Positions 43,466 to 51,629 of a stretch of DNA of 64,000 nucleotides are shown in pieces (position 1 is the first letter of the stretch; each line of letters begins with the position of its first letter). The translations under genes and the position numbers were made by a program. Location of the stretch: the NCBI RefSeq assembly GCF_014197135.1, contig NZ_JACIFA010000001.1:1-64000 (forward strand), written 5' to 3'. This DNA comes from Sphingomonas zeae (GTDB lineage: Bacteria; Pseudomonadota; Alphaproteobacteria; Sphingomonadales; Sphingomonadaceae). The notes under the pieces were generated by a model, which was not told where the DNA came from, ran no database searches, and saw nothing but the letters and a program-made list of their open reading frames with translations.

Positions 43466-44137
43466 TTAGCCCAGGCGCCCCGTCACCAGCGCGGTGATCT
43501 CGTCCGCGATCTCCGCCGGGTCACGCAGAGCCCCGTGCGCCACCGTCGACACGGTCGCCCATTCGCCCAGCATCGCGCCGTCCGCCATCGCGGCATAGTT
43601 CGCCCGCACACGCGCCTGAAGCCCCAGATCGGCTTCATACGCGTCATAGGTGTCGTCGGTATAACTCCGCTTGTGCTTGCGGGCGATCAGGTCGCGCGCT
43701 ACGTCGAGCGGCGTGTCGAGATAGACCGACAGATGAGGGGCGGGCAGCCGGAACTGGACCGTCTCCAACTGCTCGATCCATTGCAGCAGCGTCCCGGCCC
43801 GCTCGGGCGGAACCTGCGCGGCCTGATAGGCCATGTTCGACGCGATATAGCGGTCGAACACGATGACGTCGTGGGCCTCCGCCAGTTCGATCAGATGCGG
43901 GCGCGATTCGAATCGGTCGAGCGCATAGAGCGTCGCGGCCGTCTCGGGCGCCGCCGCATGGGGCAGGCGACCCGCCAGATACTCGCCCAGCGCCCAGCCG
44001 CCGACCGTCTCGGCATAGCGCGGAAAGGACAGCGCCGCCGCCGACAGCCCGGCCGCGTTCAGCCGCTGCGTCACCGCCGCCGTCGCGGTCGCCTTGCCAG
44101 CGCCGTCCGCGCCCTCGATCGCCAGCAGGAACGCCAT
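43466..44137 (-). CDS. tmk: Thymidylate kinase of the mycobacterial type
   Basis: 223 residues. dTMP kinase-like P-loop GADGAGKAT at residues 9-17, FPRYAETVGGWA and ALDRFESR, then FDRYIASNMAYQAAQ, and the LID-like ARKHKRSYTDDTYDAYEAD. The A before the last Thr of the P-loop replaces the usual Ser/Thr. The set of motifs looks closer to the M. tuberculosis Tmk than to the usual proteobacterial one with EGGEGAGKST. Whether a second Tmk exists elsewhere cannot be seen. Its ATG shares one base with the chorismate mutase stop, so the two are co-translated. Confidence 0.82.
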   Translation of the reverse strand: MAFLLAIEGADGAGKATATAAVTQRLNAAGLSAAALSFPRYAETVGGWALGEYLAGRLPHAAAPETAATLYALDRFESRPHLIELAEAHDVIVFDRYIASNMAYQAAQVPPERAGTLLQWIEQLETVQFRLPAPHLSVYLDTPLDVARDLIARKHKRSYTDDTYDAYEADLGLQARVRANYAAMADGAMLGEWATVSTVAHGALRDPAEIADEITALVTGRLG

Positions 44138-44415
44138 CAGCCGCGCAGCCTTTCGTGGTGGCGGATCACCTCGTCGATGATGAAGCGCAGGAATTTCTCG
44201 GAAAATTCGGGGTCGAGCTGCGCATCGCTCGCCAATTGGCGCAAGCGGGCGATCTGCGCCTCTTCGCGGCCCGGATCGGCGGGGGGCAACTCGTTTTCCG
44301 CCTTGTACCGTCCGACCGCCTGGGTGATCTTGAACCGCTCGGCCAGCATGAAGACCAGTGCGGCGTCGATATTGTCGATCGACTGGCGATAGCCGGTCAG
44401 CACGGTGTCGGACAT
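44137..44415 (-). CDS. Chorismate mutase (AroQ type)
   Basis: 92-residue all-helical chorismate mutase, which turns chorismate into prephenate for Phe and Tyr. The pattern YRQSIDNIDAALVFMLAERF, then KITQAVGRYKAEN, and the end FIIDEVIRHHERL holds the catalytic Arg and Lys positions of the AroQ fold. ATG at 44415 follows GGGAG; a longer in-frame start (44460) has no ribosome site. It lacks a prephenate dehydratase or dehydrogenase domain. First gene of a two-gene unit with tmk. Confidence 0.88.
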   Translation of the reverse strand: MSDTVLTGYRQSIDNIDAALVFMLAERFKITQAVGRYKAENELPPADPGREEAQIARLRQLASDAQLDPEFSEKFLRFIIDEVIRHHERLRG

Positions 44416-44524
44416 GAGTGGCGTAGCTCCCTCTGGCATGTGCGCGGCACATGAATTCACGCACGCCCTTTCGCGCTTAGGCTTGCGTTCGGCAAGCGTT
44501 GTCGCCAGAGGCTCTTACCTGCCC

Positions 44525-45535
44525 ATGACCGTAACCGCCACCCGCCTCGCCAAGCCTGCGCCCTCGCTGGACCCGATGATCCGGCTGGTGGCCAACGACA
44601 TGAACGCCGTGAACCAGGTTATCGTCGACCGGATGCGGTCGGAGATTCCGCTGATCCCGCAACTGGCCGGACATCTGATCTCGGGCGGGGGCAAGCGGAT
44701 GCGCCCGATGCTGACGCTCGCGAGCGCCCAGCTGCTGGGCTATCAGGGCACCAGCCACCATGTCCTGGCGGCGGCGGTCGAGTTCATCCACACCGCCACC
44801 TTGCTCCACGACGATGTCGTCGACGGATCGGACCTGCGGCGCGGGCGGCGCACCGCCAACATCATCTGGGGCAATCCGGCGAGCGTGCTGGTCGGCGACT
44901 TCCTGTTCAGCCGGTCCTTCCAGCTGATGGTCGATGCGGGCAGCCTGAAGGTGCTGAACATCCTGTCGGGCGCCTCCGCCGTGATCGCCGAGGGCGAGGT
45001 GAACCAGCTGACCGCCGTGCGGCAGGTGGGACTCCCTGAGGAACGCTATCTCTCGATCATCGACGCCAAGACCGCCGCGCTGTTCGCCGCCGCCTGCCGC
45101 ATCGCCGCCGTCGTCGCCGAGCGGCCCGAGGCGGAGGAACTGGCGCTGGAGGCCTATGGCCGCAACCTCGGCATCGCCTTCCAGCTGATCGACGATGCGA
45201 TCGACTATGTCTCGGACGCCGGCACCATGGGCAAGGATGCGGGCGACGATTTCCGCGAGGGCAAGATGACCCTGCCGGTGATCCTGGCTTATGCCCGCGG
45301 CAACGAGGAAGAACGGACCTTCTGGAAGGACGCGGTCGAAGGACGGCGCACCTCGGACGAGGACTTCGCCCACGCCATCGCGCTGGTCCGCAAGAGCCGC
45401 GCGGTCGACGACACGATGGCGCGCGCGCGGCATTATGGCGGCCTGGCGATCGAGGCGATCCGGGGCTTTGCCGATGGACCGGCCAAGGCGGCGATGATCG
45501 AGGCGGTCGAGTTCGCGGTCGCGCGGGCTTACTGA
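44525..45535 (+). CDS. All-trans polyprenyl diphosphate synthase (IspB-like)
   Basis: 336 residues. The two aspartate-rich motifs are LLHDDVVDGSDLRRG (first, near residue 93) and QLIDDAIDY (second); GGGKRMRPMLTL precedes. It condenses isopentenyl diphosphate onto an allylic primer to make the ubiquinone side chain. Chain length cannot be told from sequence alone. The ATG at 44525 gives MTVTATRLAKPAPSLD; upstream in-frame codons run into the divergent chorismate mutase. Confidence 0.92.
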   Translation: MTVTATRLAKPAPSLDPMIRLVANDMNAVNQVIVDRMRSEIPLIPQLAGHLISGGGKRMRPMLTLASAQLLGYQGTSHHVLAAAVEFIHTATLLHDDVVDGSDLRRGRRTANIIWGNPASVLVGDFLFSRSFQLMVDAGSLKVLNILSGASAVIAEGEVNQLTAVRQVGLPEERYLSIIDAKTAALFAAACRIAAVVAERPEAEELALEAYGRNLGIAFQLIDDAIDYVSDAGTMGKDAGDDFREGKMTLPVILAYARGNEEERTFWKDAVEGRRTSDEDFAHAIALVRKSRAVDDTMARARHYGGLAIEAIRGFADGPAKAAMIEAVEFAVARAY

Positions 45536-45643
45536 GCGGTTCGACCCCGCATCTTACCCATCCTCCGCTCGGGCTGAACAGAGGGTGGGGTCTGGTCGGA
45601 CGAGGTCCTTCACCCCGCCCGCCAAACCCCGTATCGCACCGCC

Positions 45644-48094
45644 ATGACCCTGCCCGTCAACGCCGTCCTGCCCGACCTGCTGACCGCGCTCGCCGACGCC
45701 CCCAACGCGGTCCTCGTCGCACCGCCGGGCGCTGGCAAGACCACCGCTGTCGCGCCCGCGCTTCTCGGCCAGCCCTGGTGCACAGGCGAGGTCCTGCTCC
45801 TCTCCCCCCGCCGTCTCGCCGCGCGCGCAGCCGCCGAGCGGATGGCGGCGCTTGCCGAGGAGCCGGTCGGGCGCACCTTCGGCTATGCGACCCGCATGGA
45901 TACCAAGGTCAGCGCCGCGACCCGCGTGACCGTCGTCACCGAAGGCATCTTCGTCGCGCGTATCCAGGCCGATCCCGAACTGGCGGGTGTGTCGGCCGTG
46001 CTGTTCGACGAAGTGCACGAACGCAGCCTGGACGGCGATTTCGGCTTGGCGCTGGCGCTGGATGCGCAAGGAGGATTGCGCCCCGATTTGCGACTGGTCG
46101 CCATGTCGGCGACGCTCGACGGTCGCCGCTTCTCCAGCCTGATGGGTGACGCGCCCGTCATCGAGAGCGAGGGGCGCAGCCATCCGCTGACCCTGCGCCA
46201 TCTCGGCCGGGCGGCGGAGGCCCGCATCGAGGACTCGGTTGCCGCCGCCATTCGCCGGGCGCTTCAGGAGGAAACAGAGGGCGACATCCTTGCCTTCCTG
46301 CCCGGCACCGCCGAGATCGCGCGGACCGCCGAGCGGCTGGCCAGCCTGCCCGCCGACATCGCGATCCACGAACTCCACGGCTCGCTCGACCCGGCGGCGC
46401 AGCGCGCGGCGATCCGGCGCGATCCCGAGGGGCGGCGGCGGATCGTGCTGGCCACCTCGATCGCGGAAACCAGCCTGACGCTCGACGGGGTGCGGATCGT
46501 CGTCGATTCGGGGCTGGCGCGCCGTCCGCGCTACGACCGTGCGGCGGGGATGACCCGGCTCGTCACCGAGCGTGCCAGCCAGGCCGCCGTCATCCAGCGC
46601 GCGGGCCGCGCCGCGCGCCAGTCGCCCGGCGTCGCCTATCGCCTGTGGGAGGAAGCGGCGACGGCGGGTCTGCCGCGTTTCGACCCCCCTGAAATTCTGG
46701 AGGCGGACCTGTCGGCGCTGCTGCTCGGCACCGCGCTCTGGGGCGTCGGCGATCCGCGTGCGCTGCCCTGGCTCGACCCGCCGCCCGAGGCCGCTGTCGC
46801 CGAAGCCCGCACGCGGCTGACCGTGTTGGAGGCGCTCGACGACACCGGCCGCCCGACCGGGCATGGCAAGGCGATCGCCGCGCTGCCCATGCCGCCGCGC
46901 CTGGCGCATATGCTGATCCGCGGCGGCGAACGCGGTCTTGCCGCCGTCGCGGCCGAGGTTGCCGTGCTGCTCGGCGAGCGCGGCATCGGCGGTCAGGATG
47001 TCGATATCGAGCAGCGCCTGCGCCGCTGGCGGACCGAGCGCGGCCCCAAGGCGGAGGCGGCGCGGCAGATGGCGAAGCGCTGGACAAGCATCGCCCCCAA
47101 GCCTGTCGAACAGGAGACATGGGACCATGCGGCGGGCGTCTGCCTTGCGCTCGCCTATCCTGACCGGGTGGCGCGACGTCGTGACGGCACGGGGGAGAAT
47201 TGGGCGAGCGTGGGCGGGCGCGGCTTTCGGCTCGATCCGGCGTCGGGACTGGCGAGTTCGGAGTGGTTGGCGGTGGGGGAGACGCAAGGGGCGGCCTCAG
47301 GCGCGCGCATTCTGTCCGCCGCGCCGATCGACCTCGCCACGGTCGAAGCGCTGTTCGCCGACCGGATCGAGGCGCGGCGCACCGTTACCTTCAACCCCGC
47401 GATCGGCGGCGTCGAGACGCTGCGCGAACGGCGATTGGGCAGCCTTCGCCTTTCGAGCGGCCCCGATTCGGGGGCATCGCCCGAAGCCATTGCGGCGGCG
47501 CTGGTCGAGGGGGTGCGGACTCACGGCCTGTCACTTCTCCCATGGAGCGACGGGGCAGGGGCCTACCGCGCGCGCGCGGCCTATGCCGGGGTGGCGTTGG
47601 ACGATGAGACGCTGATCGAACGGCTGGACGACTGGCTGCCCGCGTTAGTGGCGGGCAAGCGGCGGCTGGACGCTATCGCGCCCGGCGCACTGACCGAGGC
47701 GATCCGCAACCTCGTCGACTGGAACGACCAGCGGCGGATCGATTCGATGGCGCCTTCGCACTTCACCAGTCCGGCGGGCAGCACCCATGCGATTGATTAT
47801 GCGGCCGAAGGTGGCCCTCGCGTCGAGCTTCGCGTGCAGGCGCTGTTCGGTCTGGCAACGCATCCGGTGATCGGGGCCGAGTGCGTGCCGCTGGTCCTCA
47901 GCCTCACTTCGCCCGCCGGTCGGCCGATCCAGACGACACGCGACCTGCCGGGCTTCTGGGCCGGAAGCTGGAGCGCGGTGGCCAAGGAAATGCGTGGCCG
48001 TTATCCCCGCCATCCCTGGCCCGACGACCCGGCGGCGGCTTCTGCGACGCTGCGCACGAAAAAGGCGGATGCAAGAGCCGCCGGTTCGCGATAA
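45644..48094 (+). CDS. hrpB: ATP-dependent helicase HrpB
   Basis: 816 residues, DEAH/RHA-type RNA helicase of the HrpB family. Motif I APPGAGKTT at about residues 26-34, motif II DEVH, motif III SATL, motif VI QRAGRAARQSPGVAYRLW, and HrpB-specific C-terminal region (LVDWNDQRRIDSMAPSHFTS). Function in most bacteria is unclear (E. coli hrpB has a weak phenotype). It starts with MTLPVNAVLPDLL; the ribosome site is weak. Next gene is 12 bp downstream. Confidence 0.94.
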   Translation: MTLPVNAVLPDLLTALADAPNAVLVAPPGAGKTTAVAPALLGQPWCTGEVLLLSPRRLAARAAAERMAALAEEPVGRTFGYATRMDTKVSAATRVTVVTEGIFVARIQADPELAGVSAVLFDEVHERSLDGDFGLALALDAQGGLRPDLRLVAMSATLDGRRFSSLMGDAPVIESEGRSHPLTLRHLGRAAEARIEDSVAAAIRRALQEETEGDILAFLPGTAEIARTAERLASLPADIAIHELHGSLDPAAQRAAIRRDPEGRRRIVLATSIAETSLTLDGVRIVVDSGLARRPRYDRAAGMTRLVTERASQAAVIQRAGRAARQSPGVAYRLWEEAATAGLPRFDPPEILEADLSALLLGTALWGVGDPRALPWLDPPPEAAVAEARTRLTVLEALDDTGRPTGHGKAIAALPMPPRLAHMLIRGGERGLAAVAAEVAVLLGERGIGGQDVDIEQRLRRWRTERGPKAEAARQMAKRWTSIAPKPVEQETWDHAAGVCLALAYPDRVARRRDGTGENWASVGGRGFRLDPASGLASSEWLAVGETQGAASGARILSAAPIDLATVEALFADRIEARRTVTFNPAIGGVETLRERRLGSLRLSSGPDSGASPEAIAAALVEGVRTHGLSLLPWSDGAGAYRARAAYAGVALDDETLIERLDDWLPALVAGKRRLDAIAPGALTEAIRNLVDWNDQRRIDSMAPSHFTSPAGSTHAIDYAAEGGPRVELRVQALFGLATHPVIGAECVPLVLSLTSPAGRPIQTTRDLPGFWAGSWSAVAKEMRGRYPRHPWPDDPAAASATLRTKKADARAAGSR

Positions 48095-48106
48095 GGGACA
48101 AGAATT

Positions 48107-48388
48107 ATGGCCACTGCTCGCATCTTCCAGCGCCCCAAGAACGCGATGCAATCCGGCAAGTACCGGACCGATCGCTGGCAACTCGAATTCGAACCCGTCG
48201 AGGCGAAAAAGCCCGATCCCCTGACCGGCTGGGCCGGTAGCGGCGACACGCAGGAACAGGTGCGCCTGACCTTCGCGACGCTGGAAGAGGCGATCGCCTA
48301 TTGCCAGCGCGAAGGACTCGACCACCATGTCGTGCCGACGCCGCAAAAGACGTTGAAGCTGCAAAGCTACGCCGACAATTTCCGTTGA
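48107..48388 (+). CDS. NDUFS4-like complex I accessory subunit
   Basis: 93 residues. The ETC complex I subunit (NDUFS4) pattern is plain: ARIFQRPKNAMQSGKYRTDRWQLEF, then the GWAGSGDTQEQVRLTF block and AIAYCQREGLDHHVVP. In mitochondria this subunit stabilises the N-module of complex I; in alphaproteobacteria it is a native accessory subunit. It lies 12 bases after hrpB and ends in its own terminator. Confidence 0.92.
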   Translation: MATARIFQRPKNAMQSGKYRTDRWQLEFEPVEAKKPDPLTGWAGSGDTQEQVRLTFATLEEAIAYCQREGLDHHVVPTPQKTLKLQSYADNFR

Positions 48389-48393
48389 GTTTT

Positions 48394-48425
48394 GAGCGCT
48401 CCGGTTGAAACCGGGGCGCTTTTTC
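48394..48425 (+). terminator. Rho-independent terminator after the NDUFS4-like gene
   Basis: AGCGCTCCGGT pairs with ACCGGGGCGCT (one mismatch) around TGAA, followed by TTTTT. Confidence 0.85.
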
Positions 48426-48453
48426 TTTCCCGCGCGCAGCGCTTGAGAAGATT

Positions 48454-48582
48454 GGTTCTCGCGGAAGCGCGGAGGTGTCGCACCCGGCGGCAGCCGAACC
48501 GCGTCATCATCGGCTTGTTGAAGATTGTCTCTGCTGCCGCGCGCGATACCCCTCTGCGTCCTCCACGCCTCTGCGCGAACCG
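48454..48582. repeat. Family B inverted repeat (copy 5a, inner arms only)
   Basis: Left arm GGTTCTCGCGGAAGCGCGGA and right arm CTCCACGCCTCTGCGCGAACC, with GGCGGCAGCCGAACC inside. Confidence 0.75.
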
Positions 48583-48623
48583 GCCTTCTCTAGGGCTACT
48601 CGTGGGTTCCGGTGTGTCGCCAT

Positions 48624-48822
48624 TGCTCGCGCGAAGCCGCGATGGCGCGAAGAATCAGAATGGGTTCGCGCAGAGGCGCAGAGAGCGCGGAGGCGCCGTG
48701 TCCGGTGGCATCGGAATCGCGCCAGAAATGGCTGTTGAAAAGATATTTCGCTGCCGCGAGCACGGTCCCTCCGCGCCTCCGCGCGATAAATCTTCTTCGC
48801 GTCCTCGCGGCTTCGCGCGAAC
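48624..48822. repeat. Family B nested inverted repeat (copy 5b, complete)
   Basis: Outer left GCTCGCGCGAAGCCGCGATG with outer right GCGTCCTCGCGGCTTCGCGC; inner left GGTTCGCGCAGAGGCGCAGA with inner right CCTCCGCGCCTCCGCGCGA. The element ends directly next to the Nudix stop codon at 48823. Confidence 0.85.
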
Positions 48823-49356
48823 TCAAAAGCCCAGGATGCCGCCACCCAACAGCAGAAGCAGCTTGGCATCCATCACCACACCCGCCGCACGGCGCTCCGC
48901 GATGAACGCCAGAACCTCGGACAGCTTCACCCGGTGCACGACGATCTGCTCGTCCGAATCGCCACCGCCTTCGCCGACCTTCACCAGGCCGGTCGCACGA
49001 ACCAGCGTGAACCGCTCCGACGTCATCCCCGGCGAGGAACAGAATTCGCCCAGCGCCTCGATCCGCGACGGGCGATAGCCGGTTTCCTCCTCCAACTCGC
49101 GCGCGGCGCCGTCGATCACCGCTTCGCCCTCGGTCTCGTCACCGATCAGGCCCGCAGGCATCTCCAGGCAGGGTGCGCCCAGCGGGATACGAAATTGCTC
49201 GACCAGCAGGATATGCTCATCCTCGATCGCCAGGATCACGGCGGCGCGGATATCGCGCGGGCGGTCGGCATATTCCCAGGTGCCACGCTTGCGAAGCGCC
49301 AGGAACCGCCCCTCGGCCAGGGTTTCGAGCGGAGCGTCCATGCGGGGATCGGTCAT
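48823..49356 (-). CDS. Nudix hydrolase, ADP-ribose pyrophosphatase-like
   Basis: 177 residues. The Nudix box is complete: GDETEGEAVIDGAARELEEE then TGY, with the AGLIG beta strand and FCSSPGMTSERF of the ADP-ribose pyrophosphatase subgroup. It cleaves nucleotide diphosphates linked to a sugar or other group; substrate probably ADP-ribose. Its ATG overlaps the stop of the upstream TPM gene by 4 bases, so it is last in the lemA-TPM-TPM-Nudix string. A hydrophobic KLLLLLGGGILGF end is odd for a soluble enzyme. Confidence 0.9.
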   Translation of the reverse strand: MTDPRMDAPLETLAEGRFLALRKRGTWEYADRPRDIRAAVILAIEDEHILLVEQFRIPLGAPCLEMPAGLIGDETEGEAVIDGAARELEEETGYRPSRIEALGEFCSSPGMTSERFTLVRATGLVKVGEGGGDSDEQIVVHRVKLSEVLAFIAERRAAGVVMDAKLLLLLGGGILGF

Positions 49357-50018
49357 AGCGAGATGGGTCTGTCCGGCAGTTCGTTGGTGTCGGCCGCCGT
49401 CTTGGGGAAATGCGCCGCCAGCACAAGCCCGATACGTTCGACCGCCGCGCTCAGCCCTTCGCCGACATTCCCGCGCGCGACATGGGGCAGCATGACGGCC
49501 ATCGCTTTGCCCCAGGTTTCCGGCCCTACCTTGCCGGTCAGCCCGGAGTCGGCGACGATCTCGGCCATATGCTCGTCCTCGGACAGATAGAGCAGCACGC
49601 CATAGCGGCTGTCGGTCCGCCGCTCGGCCGAGACGCGGAAGAGCAGGACCGCGCGCGCCCGAACGCGGGCATGGCGGATGCTGCGGGGCACCAGCGCGAT
49701 CCGGCGCGTGAAGGGACCGAGCAGCGCGAAGACCAGGCCGAAGACGAGGATTTGTACGAGCATCAACGCCCCCAGGATCAGGTCCTCGCCCGGCGCGCTC
49801 CATGCATCATGGACCAGAGCGAGCAGCTTGAGCCCCAGATCGGGAAACAGCGCGGCGAACAGCGGCACCAGCAGCATGGCAGGTACGGCAAACCACAGTG
49901 CAACGTCACGATACTCGTCCGACCGGGGTGCGACGATGGTGACGATCTCGGCATCGGTCATCGCCTCGGCGCGCGCGACGGCGGCGGTGACCAGATCGCT
50001 ATCGGCTTCGCTCAACAT
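49353..50018 (-). CDS. TPM-domain membrane protein (second copy)
   Basis: 221 residues. It begins with a TPM-like stretch (MLSEADSDLVTAAVARAEAMTDAEIVTIVAPRSDEYRDVALW), is interrupted by two membrane segments (FAVPAMLLVPLFAALFPDLGL and LILGALMLVQILVFGLVFAL), and ends with the second half of the TPM fold (TDSRYGVLLYLSEDEHMAEIVAD). This split arrangement is seen in the TPM_phosphatase family members paired with YgcG-like proteins. Biochemical function is not known. Start is an ATG with GGTGAG upstream, just past the stop of the first TPM gene. Confidence 0.82.
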   Translation of the reverse strand: MLSEADSDLVTAAVARAEAMTDAEIVTIVAPRSDEYRDVALWFAVPAMLLVPLFAALFPDLGLKLLALVHDAWSAPGEDLILGALMLVQILVFGLVFALLGPFTRRIALVPRSIRHARVRARAVLLFRVSAERRTDSRYGVLLYLSEDEHMAEIVADSGLTGKVGPETWGKAMAVMLPHVARGNVGEGLSAAVERIGLVLAAHFPKTAADTNELPDRPISL

Positions 50019-50019
50019 C

Positions 50020-50919
50020 TCACCAATCCCCCGATGCGCCGCCGCCGCCGAAATCACCGCCCCCGCCGCCGGTAAAGCCGCCGCCGAACCACGATCCGTC
50101 GCTGCCCCCGCCCGACGATCCGCCCGAACTCCAGCCGCCGCCTGATCCGCCGCCGCTGCCCCAGCCGGGACCCCAGAGAATGATCGGCCAGCCCCCGCCG
50201 CCACGACGACCGCCCCCGCCGCCGCGATCGTCATCATCGTCGTCGTGGAAGCGCTGGCCCTGCTTGCGACGCAGGATCGAAAGCACCACGAAGCCGCCGA
50301 TAAAGATGACCAGCACGATCAGGATCGGAAAGCCGTTGGAATCGCCGCCGCCGCGCCGATGCTGGCGATCGAACTGCTTGGCGGCCTCGGTCACCTTCGC
50401 CTGCGCCTCTTCCGGCGACGCGCGGAGCTGCGCGATCACGGCGTCCGCCCCTGCATTCAGCGCCCCCGATATGTCGCCCGACTCACGCAGGCGGGGGATC
50501 ATCAGGGTGCGGATCATCTGCGATGACCAGGCGTCGGTCAGGATCGGCTCAAGCCCGCGTCCCACCTCCAGCCGGGGGCCGCGCTGCCCCTTGCCTTCAT
50601 TGGGGGCGACGAACAGGATCGCGCCATTATCGGCATCCTTTAGCCCGACGCCCCAAGCCCGGCCCAGCCGATAGCCATAATCCTCGATCGGATAGCCCTG
50701 CAGGTCGGGAATGGTCGCGACGACCAGCTGGCGGCCGGTATCCTTTTGCAGCGACTCCAGCTTCTGCTCGAGCTGCGCTTTGGTCGCAGGGTCGATCTTG
50801 TTCGCCGCATCGACGACCAGCCCGTCGAACTTGGGAAAACTCTGCGCCATCACGGGGACGGCGCAGAGGATCAGCCAGAGCCCAAGGACCGGGCGGAGCA
50901 GCCGGGTGAACCGGGGCAT
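50020..50919 (-). CDS. Exported TPM-domain protein with Gly-rich tail (YgcG-like)
   Basis: 299 residues. Signal peptide (MPRFTRLLRPVLGLWLILCAVPVMAQ), then a TPM domain at about 30-150 (LVVDAANKIDPATKAQLEQKLESL, QLVVATIPDLQGYPIEDYGYRLG). One membrane helix NGFPILIVLVIFIGGFVVLSIL near residue 200 is followed by a DDDDDD run and a long Gly/Ser/Trp-rich tail to the end (about 225-299). Family relatives are anchored in the envelope with the TPM domain outside. Role unknown; linked to LemA by position. Its stop is 2 bp before the ATG of the second TPM gene. Confidence 0.87.
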   Translation of the reverse strand: MPRFTRLLRPVLGLWLILCAVPVMAQSFPKFDGLVVDAANKIDPATKAQLEQKLESLQKDTGRQLVVATIPDLQGYPIEDYGYRLGRAWGVGLKDADNGAILFVAPNEGKGQRGPRLEVGRGLEPILTDAWSSQMIRTLMIPRLRESGDISGALNAGADAVIAQLRASPEEAQAKVTEAAKQFDRQHRRGGGDSNGFPILIVLVIFIGGFVVLSILRRKQGQRFHDDDDDDRGGGGGRRGGGGWPIILWGPGWGSGGGSGGGWSSGGSSGGGSDGSWFGGGFTGGGGGDFGGGGASGDW

Positions 50920-50929
50920 GGATGTGCGA

Positions 50930-51523
50930 TCAGGCGCCGAAATTCACCTTGGGTGCGTTCTCGGCCCCCGGCGTGGTCGCCTGATAGGGCGCCTTGGGCT
51001 TGGCGCCGTAGAACACCTTCGCGCCGATCGCGTCGGGGAAGGTGCGGATGCGGGTGTTGTAGGCCTGCACCGCCTTGTTATAATCGCCGATTGCGATGTT
51101 GATGCGGTTCTCGGTGGCTTCGAGCTGGCTCATCAGGGTCTGGAAATTGTCCTGGCTCTTCAGGTTCGGATAGGCCTCGACATTGGCGAGCAACCGGCTG
51201 AGCGAGCCGCTGAGCTGGCCCTGCGCCTGCGCAAACTGCTGCATCTTGGCGGGGTCGGACAGGTCGGCGCTGTTCACCTGGACCGAGGTCGCCTTGGCGC
51301 GCGCGTTGACCACATCGGTCAGGATCGCCTTTTCCGATGCGGCGGCGCCCTTCACGGTCGCCTCCAGATTGGGGATCAGGTTGGCGCGGCGCTGATAGGC
51401 GGCCTGGACGTCGGCCCATTTCGCGTTCACATTTTCCTCCGCCGTGGGCACGCTGTTCATGCCGCAGCCGGACAGAGCGACGGCCATCACGACCGGGGTC
51501 AGGGCAAGAACGGGACGACGCAT
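50930..51523 (-). CDS. LemA-family lipoprotein
   Basis: 197 residues. Lipobox LSGC with Cys20 (MRRPVLALTPVVMAVALSGC). The LemA helical bundle follows: YQRRANLIPNLEATVKGAAA, SRLLANVEAYPNLKSQDNFQ, TLMSQLEATENRINIAIGDY, NKAVQAYNTRIRTFP. It is of lipoprotein type rather than the classical single-span LemA. First gene of the string with two TPM genes and the Nudix gene, 10 bp before the next. Role is not established in general. Confidence 0.92.
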   Translation of the reverse strand: MRRPVLALTPVVMAVALSGCGMNSVPTAEENVNAKWADVQAAYQRRANLIPNLEATVKGAAASEKAILTDVVNARAKATSVQVNSADLSDPAKMQQFAQAQGQLSGSLSRLLANVEAYPNLKSQDNFQTLMSQLEATENRINIAIGDYNKAVQAYNTRIRTFPDAIGAKVFYGAKPKAPYQATTPGAENAPKVNFGA

Positions 51524-51629
51524 TCGAATATTCCTCCGTCAACTGTCCGGTTCATATAAGACGCCCGGGCCGCTTGGCGAAGGGGAAAAGCGACGATACC
51601 CTATCGTCACGGAAACAAAGGGAGCGGCG

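Larger units (their letters stand above)
48389..48822. other. Gene-free convergent gap with terminator and two repeats
   Basis: 434 bp between convergent genes, with no gene. A terminator at 48394-48425 is followed by two family B elements in tandem (48454-48582 and 48624-48822). The second one ends on the base next to the Nudix stop codon. Confidence 0.8.

Noticed and set aside
47095..47120. AAGCCTGTCGAACAGGAG inside hrpB as a repeat insertion
   Set aside because: It looks like the GTCGAA-type repeats, but only one short arm is present and the HrpB protein reads through normally.
25165..48822. CRISPR array
   Set aside because: The repeats are inverted, dispersed and of unequal length; there are no equal-length spacers and no cas genes.
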